DNA of 64,000 nt from assembly GCF_900142165.1 (NCBI RefSeq), contig NZ_FQZY01000013.1:32540-96539 (forward strand), read 5' to 3'. The translations under genes and the position numbers were made by a program. This DNA is from Hespellia stercorisuis DSM 15480 (lineage in GTDB: Bacteria; Bacillota; Clostridia; Lachnospirales; Lachnospiraceae). Below, in pieces: positions 49,261 to 57,001 of this stretch. Positions within the stretch are counted from its first letter, which is position 1, and every line of letters starts with the position of its first letter. The notes beneath the pieces were generated by a model. That model was given only the letters and a program-made list of their open reading frames with translations. It searched no databases and was not told the origin of the DNA.

Positions 49261-50550
49261 ATGGCTTATACAAGTGTTATCCCCGTCCACCGCCTGGACC
49301 GTTCTATCGAATATGTGAAAGACAAAGAAAAGACCACACAGAAAGCAGACTCTCTGGAGGCTGCCATCGATTATGCCATGAACCGGACCAAGACGGAACA
49401 GGCGGTTTTTGAAGATACCATCGGATGTACCAATGAAAATGCGTATGAAGATATGGTAGCAACGAAAAGGAGATTCCATAAGATGGGCGGTGTAGAAGGA
49501 TATCATCTGGTACAGAGTTTTGCAGAAGGTGAGGTGACACCGGAACTGGCACATCTCATCGGGCAGGAACTGGCAGACCGGCTCTTAAAAGGACAATTTG
49601 AAGTCGTCATAACAACACATCTTAATACCAGACACTATCATAATCATATTGTCTGGAATTCTGTAAGCATGGTAGACGGACATAAGTACCATAGTAATGC
49701 CAAGAGTTATTATACGGAGATCCGCAAGATTTCCGATGACTTGTGCAGAAAATATGGTCTGTCTATCATTGAATCCAATCAGAAAAAATCAATCCCTTAT
49801 GTACAGTGGAAAGCAGAACAGGAAGGAAAGCCGACATGGAGAACGGCGATCCGTTTGGATATCAGGGAATCGGTACAGGAAAGCTACTCCTGGTCACAAT
49901 TCTTAAAAGAGATGGAAAAGCGGGGATATACATGGAAACTGAACCGGAAATACATCTCTTTAAAAGCTCCGGGGATGGAACGGTATATCCGTCTGCGTTC
50001 TCTTGGAAAAAATTATTCTGAAGAGGAAATACGTGGGCAGATATTACAGTCAAAGGTGAAACGAGGCTATCAAAAGGCACTTCAGATTCATCCAAGAAAG
50101 AAACTGACCGGGATTCAGGCACTGTATTATTCCTATTTATATCAGATGGGTGTACTGCCAAAAAGACCGAAAAGGAGTCCATACGCTGTCAGGGAGGATA
50201 TCCGGAAACTGGACCGCAGGATTGAACAGATTGAATTTCTAATGAAACATGACATCACAACCAGAGAGCAGCTTGCCGGATACCGAGAACCATTGCAAAA
50301 GCAGATTGCGGAACTTATGAAAGAACGCAGAAGATTGTATCGGAATGGGGAAAGCAAGACAGGTGAAGAACGCTTGCCCGAAATCAATGAGGAATTGAAG
50401 CGACTACGCAAGGAAGTCCGTATGACCGTTCAGATTGAAAAGAATTCCTTGGAAATCGAAGCGAGACTTCAGAAAGCAGAAGAACAGAGCCAGAATGAAA
50501 AACGTGTGGAAGATAAAGAAAGAATACAGAAGAGTCAGGAGGTGAGATAA
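49261..50550 (+). CDS. Relaxase (MOB-P/MobA-VirD2 type)
   Basis: A 429-residue protein. The three-His metal motif is clear (THLNTRHYHNHIVWNSV, about residues 119-135), preceded by EGYHLVQSFAEGEVTPELAH. The C-terminus is coiled and basic (LRKEVRMTVQIEKNSLEIEA). It nicks oriT and leads the transferred strand. The start directly follows mobC; pcfB follows after two bases. Confidence 0.9.
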   Translation: MAYTSVIPVHRLDRSIEYVKDKEKTTQKADSLEAAIDYAMNRTKTEQAVFEDTIGCTNENAYEDMVATKRRFHKMGGVEGYHLVQSFAEGEVTPELAHLIGQELADRLLKGQFEVVITTHLNTRHYHNHIVWNSVSMVDGHKYHSNAKSYYTEIRKISDDLCRKYGLSIIESNQKKSIPYVQWKAEQEGKPTWRTAIRLDIRESVQESYSWSQFLKEMEKRGYTWKLNRKYISLKAPGMERYIRLRSLGKNYSEEEIRGQILQSKVKRGYQKALQIHPRKKLTGIQALYYSYLYQMGVLPKRPKRSPYAVREDIRKLDRRIEQIEFLMKHDITTREQLAGYREPLQKQIAELMKERRRLYRNGESKTGEERLPEINEELKRLRKEVRMTVQIEKNSLEIEARLQKAEEQSQNEKRVEDKERIQKSQEVR

Positions 50551-50552
50551 GT

Positions 50553-51359
50553 ATGAATTATGGAGCAGAACCGGCTGATCAGGTGGTACGGTACAGTCTG
50601 GAAGGAATGGAATACTCTTTGAAGATTACCGGAAATGTGGCAAAGCACGTGGCAATCTTTATTGCGGCCGCCCTGAAAGATCAGAAAAAGACAAGAGGGA
50701 AAACAAGACTTACCAGAATGTTAAAGGAACAGCGCCCGATGAAATTTTTTACCGTTCCGGGCGACCGACTGAAAGAATTTGCAAAAGAGGCCAAGGCAAG
50801 GGGCATCTTATATGTAGTTATCAAGGATAAGGTGAATCCGGATCAGACAGAGGTCATGGTATTTGCAGATGATGCAGCAAAGATGAACCGGGTATTAGAC
50901 CGGATGAATCTGGATTTTGTAAAAGCAGAATCAGGCTCTATGGTTACAGAAGCAGTGGAAAAAGAGAATGCACCGGAGAAGGCAGAGAACCAGATGGAAA
51001 AAGAAACCGGGGAGAATGTACGGACAGAGACCGTTGTCCTGCCGGAAGGCAAGATAGAATTTGAACTGGACGATGCGGAAGAAATGTTTCAGATTGGAGA
51101 TGAAGTTTTCCCAGAAGGAAATTTTACACAGGCGCAGGAGGGGGAAGTAAAGAATCCATCCGAACCTTTCTCGCGCAACAGAAATACTTCTTCCGGTCGG
51201 GAAACTAGCTGGGAAGAAAAAAATGAAAAACCATCTGTGCGGAAAGAACTCGGAGATATCCGCAAGGAGCAGGAAGAGAAACGTAAACGGCCGGACAGAC
51301 GGAAAAATGCCAGAGAGAGCCGGAAGAAACGTAAGAATATGAAAACGAAAGGCAGGTAA
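50553..51359 (+). CDS. pcfB: PcfB-family accessory factor (DUF3801)
   Basis: A 268-residue protein. The N-terminal 130 residues are the PcfB domain (ITGNVAKHVAIFIAAALKDQ, then FFTVPGDRLKEFAKEAKARG and YVVIKDKVNPDQTEVMVF). A charged low-complexity tail follows (EKENAPEKAENQMEKETGEN, ending basic). PcfB links the relaxosome to the coupling protein in pCF10-type systems. Confidence 0.85.
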   Translation: MNYGAEPADQVVRYSLEGMEYSLKITGNVAKHVAIFIAAALKDQKKTRGKTRLTRMLKEQRPMKFFTVPGDRLKEFAKEAKARGILYVVIKDKVNPDQTEVMVFADDAAKMNRVLDRMNLDFVKAESGSMVTEAVEKENAPEKAENQMEKETGENVRTETVVLPEGKIEFELDDAEEMFQIGDEVFPEGNFTQAQEGEVKNPSEPFSRNRNTSSGRETSWEEKNEKPSVRKELGDIRKEQEEKRKRPDRRKNARESRKKRKNMKTKGR

Positions 51360-52348
51360 TGTATATGGATTTAACAGATATGATTTCAGGTGGAACGGAA
51401 GAGCAGGTTCCAGAGCAGAAGTTGACCAAGGAAGAATATGCAGCCAAAAAACAGCAGGAAAGAGAAGAGGTATGGGCTGAAGTAGATTCACAGGCACAGG
51501 GAGTTTTTCAGGATGGAGAAAAACTGAAAGGTTTTCTGGATTTTATGGCAGAGTGTAATACACAGAGAACACCGAATCTGCTTTTGATCTATGGACAGCA
51601 TCCGGATTTTAAGGTGGTAAGGTCTTATGAACGCTGGAGAGAAGAACACCGTTCGGTCAAAGCCGGGGAACATGGCATTACTTATATGATTTCCACTGAA
51701 TATGAAAAAGATGGAGAAATGCGGAGAGGGTATACGATCGGAAAAGGATTTGATATCAGCCAGATGACAGGGAAGCCATTGGAAGAACGCCCTCAGCGAA
51801 GCTTGACAGAACTGGTAGGAGCTGTCTTAAAAGACCAGTCGGTACGTGTGCAGATTGAGGATAATCTGCCAGACAAAGTGCAGGCCCAGTACAATCCAAG
51901 ATATCGTACCATCTATATCCGCAACGGAATGAGTGAAGTAACGACATTCCATGCACTGAACAGGGAACTGGCTTGTGCAGCGATGGATCAGCATACAGGA
52001 ACTTACAGCCGACAGAAAGTCAGCGCACAGGCTTATTGTGCGGCTTATGTGATTGCGAAACGTTATGGTGTGGATGTCACCGGATTCAATCTGGAGTATA
52101 TTGCACAGAGAAATGAATGTGGAAAGAAAGACCCACAGGAGCTGAGAGACTTTTTAAATGATGTCCGTCAGGCTTCCTACAGTATCCGAAACCATATCGA
52201 ACGGAATTTTGGTGCAAAGGAACAGGAGTATGTAACCGATGAGTTCGCAATCGGAGACCCTGTAAAAACACCGGAAACCAAGGATGAAAAACCATCTGAA
52301 AAAGCATCCGGAAAAGAGAAAAAAGCAAAGAGCCAGCCGGAACGATAA
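51359..52348 (+). CDS. ArdC-like antirestriction protein with degenerate metallopeptidase motif
   Basis: A 329-residue protein. The N-terminal ArdC-type ssDNA-binding region (NTQRTPNLLLIYGQHPDFKV, then WREEHRSVKAGEHGITYM) is followed by an ImmA/IrrE-like zinc-peptidase-like domain (TTFHALNRELACAAMDQHTG). The expected HExxH is NRELAC here, so zinc hydrolysis is unlikely. It may shield the entering single strand from restriction. It overlaps pcfB by one base. Confidence 0.75.
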   Translation: MYMDLTDMISGGTEEQVPEQKLTKEEYAAKKQQEREEVWAEVDSQAQGVFQDGEKLKGFLDFMAECNTQRTPNLLLIYGQHPDFKVVRSYERWREEHRSVKAGEHGITYMISTEYEKDGEMRRGYTIGKGFDISQMTGKPLEERPQRSLTELVGAVLKDQSVRVQIEDNLPDKVQAQYNPRYRTIYIRNGMSEVTTFHALNRELACAAMDQHTGTYSRQKVSAQAYCAAYVIAKRYGVDVTGFNLEYIAQRNECGKKDPQELRDFLNDVRQASYSIRNHIERNFGAKEQEYVTDEFAIGDPVKTPETKDEKPSEKASGKEKKAKSQPER

Positions 52349-52431
52349 AAGTGAAAAAGTTGGACGGTTGGAGTAGCTATTACGGAGGTCTTGTGATATG
52401 GTTGGTGTAACAAAAAAAGGAGGTCAGCCAG

Positions 52432-52743
52432 ATGACAAAATACTATTTGAAGATGGATAACATTATGAAAAATATGTTCGTGGTGGCACTGAATGATGAG
52501 CTGCAGGCACAGAGTGAGCAGGACGAATGTTTGGAAGAAACGAAAGCTCTTCTGAAAAAAGTAAGTGAATACGACCTCGCCCAGAAACGACTGCAGATTA
52601 CAGCCGGGGAACAAAGGCAGATCCGTAAGGCACTGAACAGACTCAGAAGTAAATATCTTGCAGCCGGAAGATACAGTGATGGAATAGATAAAGTTATTAT
52701 TCAGGTTGCAAAACCGAATACTAGCAGACACATGTTCTGGTAG
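52432..52743 (+). CDS. Hypothetical ICE protein
   Basis: A 103-residue helical protein (MTKYYLKMDNIMKNMFVVAL, then LLKKVSEYDLAQKRLQITAG and IRKALNRLRSKYLAAGRYS). No recognised domain. AAAGGAGG precedes it and it sits between the ArdC-like and DUF4314 genes. Confidence 0.6.
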   Translation: MTKYYLKMDNIMKNMFVVALNDELQAQSEQDECLEETKALLKKVSEYDLAQKRLQITAGEQRQIRKALNRLRSKYLAAGRYSDGIDKVIIQVAKPNTSRHMFW

Positions 52744-52759
52744 AGAAAGGAGTGGTTGA

Positions 52760-53038
52760 TTGGTCATTTATTCAAGAGAAAAAGTGGCAAGACTTAGAGA
52801 ACAGTATCCGGCAGGAACAAGAATCTGTCTGAATTCGATGGATGGAGAAGCGGGTATGCCGCAGGGACTGGAAGGAACTGTGCAGTATGTGGATGATGCG
52901 GGTCAGCTCGGTGTTAAGTGGGACAACGGCAGAAGTCTCTCACTGATACCGGGAGTGGATTCCTTTCATAAGAAAGAAGGACAGGGACATCCAGAAGAAA
53001 AGCCACGCAAGAAAAGAGAATCTGACTTGCAGAGATAA
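52760..53038 (+). CDS. DUF4314 protein (ICE copy)
   Basis: A 92-residue protein (YSREKVARLREQYPAGTRIC, then GLEGTVQYVDDAGQLGVKWD), a DUF4314 unit with a basic tail. TTG 52760 follows AAAGGAG. Its stop TAA overlaps the ATA that stands where the next gene's ATG would be expected. It parallels the phage gene at 21525. Confidence 0.75.
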   Translation: MVIYSREKVARLREQYPAGTRICLNSMDGEAGMPQGLEGTVQYVDDAGQLGVKWDNGRSLSLIPGVDSFHKKEGQGHPEEKPRKKRESDLQR

Positions 53039-54786
53039 GTACAAAAAAGCAGGACTGGGTTCTGTATCTTGTCTTTCTGCCATTTGTCTGGTGGGCGGCA
53101 GCGATTACCGCTTGTGCCATTACACCGGATAGGAATTTTATTCAAATCTTAGAAACGCTGAGCGAAAAACTCGAACAGCCGTTTTTTATCACGTATACAC
53201 CGTATACGTTCAAATGTATTCTGATATTCACAGCAGCCTATTTCTTAGGCATTGGTATTTATGAATCCCAAAAAAGAAATTATAGAAGAGGCGTGGAACA
53301 TGGTTCCGCAAAATGGGGCAACGTGTCCGAAATCTGCAGACGTTACTGCGAAAAACAGTACACCCAGAATCTGCTTTTAACACAGCATTTCCGCATGGGA
53401 CTGGACGGTTATAAGCACAAACGAAATCTAAATGTGTTGGTAGTCGGAGGTTCAGGAGCAGGAAAGAGCCGGACGTATGCAATCCCAAACATCATGCAGT
53501 GCAACTGTTCGATGGTGATTACTGATCCCAAGGCAGAACTTTTGCGTAAAACCGGAGGCGTTCTGGAACGGAATGGATATGAAGTCCGGGTTTTTGATTT
53601 AATCAATCCGGAGACTTCCTGGTGTTATAACCCGTTTGCGTATGTCCGGGATGATAAGGATGTACTGAAGCTGATCAATAACCTGATCCGCAACACAACA
53701 CCGAAGGGAGCGCAGAGCTCAGACCCATTCTGGGAGAAGTCCGAGACTGCACTTTTACAGGCACTTATGCTGTATTTGCTGCATGAAGCTCCACCGGAAG
53801 AACAGAACTTCCCGATGATCATGGAAATGCTTGGAAGCGCACAGGTCAAAGAAGATGATGAGGATTACCAGTCACCATTGGACATTTTGTTTGAAAGACT
53901 GGAAATGCGGGACCCGGAGAGTATTGCGGTCAAGCAGTATGCCATTTATAAGCAGGCGGCCGGAAAGACTGCAAAGTCGATTTTAATCTCGGTTGGTGTC
54001 CGTCTGGCAGCTTTTAACCTGAAACAGATCGCCAACCTGACCTGTACGGACGAACTGGACTTATACAGTATCGGGGAGAAAAAAGTAGCACTGTTTTGCT
54101 GTATTCCAGATGCGGACACCAGTATGAATTATCTGGTCGGCATGATTTACAGCAATCTGTTTCAGACACTGTATTATGTGGCAGACCGGAAGTACGGAGG
54201 AAGGCTTCCGATTCCGGTACACTGCATTATGGATGAATGGCCAAACGTAGCCTTGCCGGATGATTTTGACAAGATTCTGGCAACCATGCGTTCCAGAGGG
54301 ATTTCCTGTAGTATCATCATCCAGAACATTGCACAGATGAAAGCCTTATTTAAAGACTCGTATGAGAGTCTGATCGGCAACTGCGATGAATTTTTATATC
54401 TGGGTGGAAATGAAAAAGAAGGACATAAGTATGTCTCGGAATTATTGGGAAAAGAGACATTGGATACCAATACCTACGGACAGACAAAAGGGCGTAGCGG
54501 CAGCTATTCGGTGAATTATCAGCAGACAGGAAGGGAACTTTTAACACCGGATGAAATACGGCTTTTAGATAACCGCAAAGCGATTTTGTTTATTCGTGGG
54601 GAGCGTCCGATCATGGACGATAAATATGATTTAAAAAAGCATGTGAATTTCAGATACACAGAGGACGGTGGTGCATCGCCTTATGATTATGCGAAAACAC
54701 CACTGGCTCACGACGACCTAAAGATTGACATTAACAGATTAGACGATTACGAACTGCTGTCTACCGAGGACATCCTTGGTGAATAG
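53035..54786 (+). CDS. VirD4/TraG coupling protein, start codon apparently ATA
   Basis: The frame beginning ATA AGT ACA AAA encodes an N-terminus with two membrane helices (WVLYLVFLPFVWWAAAIT and KCILIFTAAYFLGIGIY). The cytosolic ATPase follows: VVGGSGAGKSRTYA (Walker A), HCIMDEWPNVALPDD (Walker B) and a coupling-protein core (FYLGGNEKEGHKYVSELLG-like). No ATG, GTG or TTG occurs in frame until GTG 53293, which would remove both helices. The overlap GATAA looks like an ATGA start/stop overlap that lost its G. Full length would be about 583 residues. Confidence 0.8.
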   Translation: MSTKKQDWVLYLVFLPFVWWAAAITACAITPDRNFIQILETLSEKLEQPFFITYTPYTFKCILIFTAAYFLGIGIYESQKRNYRRGVEHGSAKWGNVSEICRRYCEKQYTQNLLLTQHFRMGLDGYKHKRNLNVLVVGGSGAGKSRTYAIPNIMQCNCSMVITDPKAELLRKTGGVLERNGYEVRVFDLINPETSWCYNPFAYVRDDKDVLKLINNLIRNTTPKGAQSSDPFWEKSETALLQALMLYLLHEAPPEEQNFPMIMEMLGSAQVKEDDEDYQSPLDILFERLEMRDPESIAVKQYAIYKQAAGKTAKSILISVGVRLAAFNLKQIANLTCTDELDLYSIGEKKVALFCCIPDADTSMNYLVGMIYSNLFQTLYYVADRKYGGRLPIPVHCIMDEWPNVALPDDFDKILATMRSRGISCSIIIQNIAQMKALFKDSYESLIGNCDEFLYLGGNEKEGHKYVSELLGKETLDTNTYGQTKGRSGSYSVNYQQTGRELLTPDEIRLLDNRKAILFIRGERPIMDDKYDLKKHVNFRYTEDGGASPYDYAKTPLAHDDLKIDINRLDDYELLSTEDILGE

Positions 54787-54816
54787 CAGTTTTTTGATGG
54801 ATTGGAGTGATGTGTA

Positions 54817-55191
54817 TTGAAGAAACTTCTCACAGGAGAAAAAAATAGAACAAAAAAGAATACAACTGAAAAAATGATAACCCCGATGCCGATGGGGAGA
54901 AAACAGAAAAAGTGGATGAGCCTTTATATGGCACTGGTACTGACCGTAACGGTTGGAGCAACGACCGCATTCGCAGCCGGAGATCCGTTGTCCGTTATCA
55001 ATAACCTGTCTACCTTTATTTTTTCTCTGATTCGTGCGATCGGTTTGATTTTGCTTGGATTTGGTGTTGTGCAGGTTGGTCTGTCTTTAAAAAGCCATGA
55101 TCCAAGCCAGAGGGCAAATGGATTTCTGACACTGGCCGGAGGGGTAATTATTACGTTCGCCAAAGAAATCCTCGATTTGATTATGGCGTAA
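54817..55191 (+). CDS. VirB2-like pilin (Maff2-type)
   Basis: A 124-residue protein. The basic N-terminus and signal-like helix (SLYMALVLTVTVGATTAFA, cleavage near AFA-AGD) precede two further hydrophobic segments (FIFSLIRAIGLILLGFGVVQ and FLTLAGGVIITFAKEILDLI). Size and topology match the VirB2/TrbC-like subunits of Gram-positive ICEs. TTG 54817 is the likely start. Confidence 0.75.
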   Translation: MKKLLTGEKNRTKKNTTEKMITPMPMGRKQKKWMSLYMALVLTVTVGATTAFAAGDPLSVINNLSTFIFSLIRAIGLILLGFGVVQVGLSLKSHDPSQRANGFLTLAGGVIITFAKEILDLIMA

Positions 55192-55221
55192 ACCTCTTTG
55201 AAAAAATATATCAGGAAACAG

Positions 55222-55245
55222 CAGGAGTGCCGGAAGGTACTCCTG
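55222..55245 (+). other. Small hairpin before the VirB6-like gene
   Basis: CAGGAGT (55222-55228) pairs with ACTCCTG (55239-55245). No T-run. It separates the pilin and VirB6-like genes and could stabilise the abundant pilin message. Confidence 0.35.
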
Positions 55246-55278
55246 TATTCAAAAATATGTTTAAGGAGGTGAGAGTTT

Positions 55279-56121
55279 TTGAGTGATAACTGGATTGTAC
55301 AGAATCTAAACTCAGCACTATCCACATGGAGTGAAAAGATGGCAGAACTGTGGACTCTGCTGACTGAAAATCCGGCAACTTTTAAGGGCGGCGGCATCTG
55401 GCGGATTATGGTAAATATTAATGATGCACTGACAGCCATTGCTTATGGATTACTGGTATTATTTTTCGCAGCCGGAATCATAAAAACGTGTGGCAGTTTT
55501 ACAGATCTGAAAAAGCCGGAACATGTGCTAAAAGCATTTATCCGTTTTGCACTTGCTCAGGGAGCAATCACATACGGGATGGAACTTATGCAGGCACTGT
55601 TTTCCATTGTGCAGGGAATCGTGACAACCGTAATGAGCGGCTCCAGTATGGCAGGAAGCGTGACAGAACTGCCAACGGAGATTGTAGATAAGATTGAGAG
55701 CGTGGGAATGCTGGAATCCATTCCATTGTGGATTGTCACACTGCTTGGCAGTCTGCTGATCACTGTATTGTCATTTGTGATGATCCTGACAGTGTATGGC
55801 AGAATGTTCAAAATCTATATGTATACGGCAATCGCCCCGATTCCGATTTCCTCATTTGCAGGAGAACCCACGCAGTCCATCGGAAAGAACTTTATCCGTT
55901 CTTATATAGGCGTGTGTCTGGAAGGGGCAATTATTGCACTGGCATGTATTATCTTTTCTGCTTATGCGGCAAGCCCTCCGGCTGTCGGAGATACGGAGCT
56001 GAGTGCAGTTACAATCGTGTGGAACTATGTAGGAGAACTGGTATTTAATTTACTGGTGCTGGTTGGAGCAATTAAGGCATCTGACCGTATTGTCAGAGAA
56101 ATGATGGGACTTGGAGGTTAA
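55279..56121 (+). CDS. VirB6/TrbL-like membrane channel protein
   Basis: A 280-residue protein with six or so membrane helices (AIAYGLLVLFFAAGIIKTC; IPLWIVTLLGSLLITVLSFV; GAIIALACIIFSAYAA; LVFNLLVLVGAIKAS) and an exported loop rich in small residues. It forms the inner-membrane channel of the type IV system. TTG start after AAGGAGGTGAG. Confidence 0.85.
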   Translation: MSDNWIVQNLNSALSTWSEKMAELWTLLTENPATFKGGGIWRIMVNINDALTAIAYGLLVLFFAAGIIKTCGSFTDLKKPEHVLKAFIRFALAQGAITYGMELMQALFSIVQGIVTTVMSGSSMAGSVTELPTEIVDKIESVGMLESIPLWIVTLLGSLLITVLSFVMILTVYGRMFKIYMYTAIAPIPISSFAGEPTQSIGKNFIRSYIGVCLEGAIIALACIIFSAYAASPPAVGDTELSAVTIVWNYVGELVFNLLVLVGAIKASDRIVREMMGLGG

Positions 56122-56125
56122 AAAT

Positions 56126-56557
56126 ATGGATACAAAGAAAACATTAAGATATAACTGGGAATTCGGACGTGAGACAGTAGCGATACGAGTGAGCTCTTAT
56201 CGGAGCAATGGAAATTTATATGTAGGACTCTGCCATAAGGAAGGGAGAGAATGGGAAGATTTTGGAGATGTAACCGTCAATCTGCCTTATGAGTTTATAA
56301 TGCCAAATGAGGCTTTTATAACAGGAGATTTTACCAAGGATATGCTTCATTTTATCAAGGAACATAAACTTGGAAAAGTGTTGAATGAAACAGGAAGATC
56401 AGGATATGCAATCTATCAGAAGGTAGCGTTTGACCTTGCAAGACTTGCGGAGTTTGATTCGGAAGGCGTTGCGGAACACTGTAAATTTGCAGGGATAGAA
56501 GTACCGAAAGAAAAACCACAGAAAACGAAGAAACAAAACAGGGGAAAGGAACGATAA
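56126..56557 (+). CDS. DUF4313-like protein
   Basis: A 143-residue protein (YNWEFGRETVAIRVSSYRSN, then FGDVTVNLPYEFIMPNEAFI and LNETGRSGYAIYQKVAFDL). It has the DUF4313 pattern and a basic tail (KKQNRGKER). ICE genes of this family lie within the conjugation cluster, role unknown. ATG 56126 follows GGAGG. Confidence 0.7.
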   Translation: MDTKKTLRYNWEFGRETVAIRVSSYRSNGNLYVGLCHKEGREWEDFGDVTVNLPYEFIMPNEAFITGDFTKDMLHFIKEHKLGKVLNETGRSGYAIYQKVAFDLARLAEFDSEGVAEHCKFAGIEVPKEKPQKTKKQNRGKER

Positions 56558-56560
56558 TTT

Positions 56561-57001
56561 ATGGAAGTAAAGATGAACAAAGAAATCCGGGACTATCAGG
56601 AATCCATGTTTATGGGACTAGACCTGCGGCAATGTGTGTGTTCAGTTCTTGCCATCCTTACAGCAATCGGAATTTACTTTGGAATGCGTGATATTACCGG
56701 ACAGGAAATAACCGGATGGCTGTGTGTGCTTGGTGCTGCTCCATTTGCTGCCTGTGGCTTCTTCAAATATCATGGTATGACAGCCGAACAGTTTTTATGG
56801 GCAGTGATTAAATCCGAATTGCTGTATCCGAAGAAACTGGTGTTTCAGTCGGAAGATATCTACTACTCCTGCATGCAGGAGACCATCTCGCTGGGAGAAA
56901 AGAATCAAAAGGATGGAGCGGAAATCATAAAAGAGCGGGAGCAAAAAGCAGAAGCAAAACAGAGAAAGAAACGCAAGGGAAGGAGTGATGCCTTTGATTA
57001 A
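56561..57001 (+). CDS. PrgI-family conjugation protein
   Basis: A 146-residue protein: IRDYQESMFMGLDLRQCVCS, then two membrane helices (VLAILTAIGIYFGM and ITGWLCVLGAAPFAACGFF) and a PKKLVFQSEDI segment. PrgI (a VirB3-like partner) associates with the VirB4 ATPase encoded next. It overlaps that gene by 17 bases. Confidence 0.85.
   Translation: MEVKMNKEIRDYQESMFMGLDLRQCVCSVLAILTAIGIYFGMRDITGQEITGWLCVLGAAPFAACGFFKYHGMTAEQFLWAVIKSELLYPKKLVFQSEDIYYSCMQETISLGEKNQKDGAEIIKEREQKAEAKQRKKRKGRSDAFD

Noticed and set aside
53293..54786. GTG 53293 as the true start of the coupling protein
   Set aside because: It would remove two clear membrane helices encoded in the same frame directly upstream.
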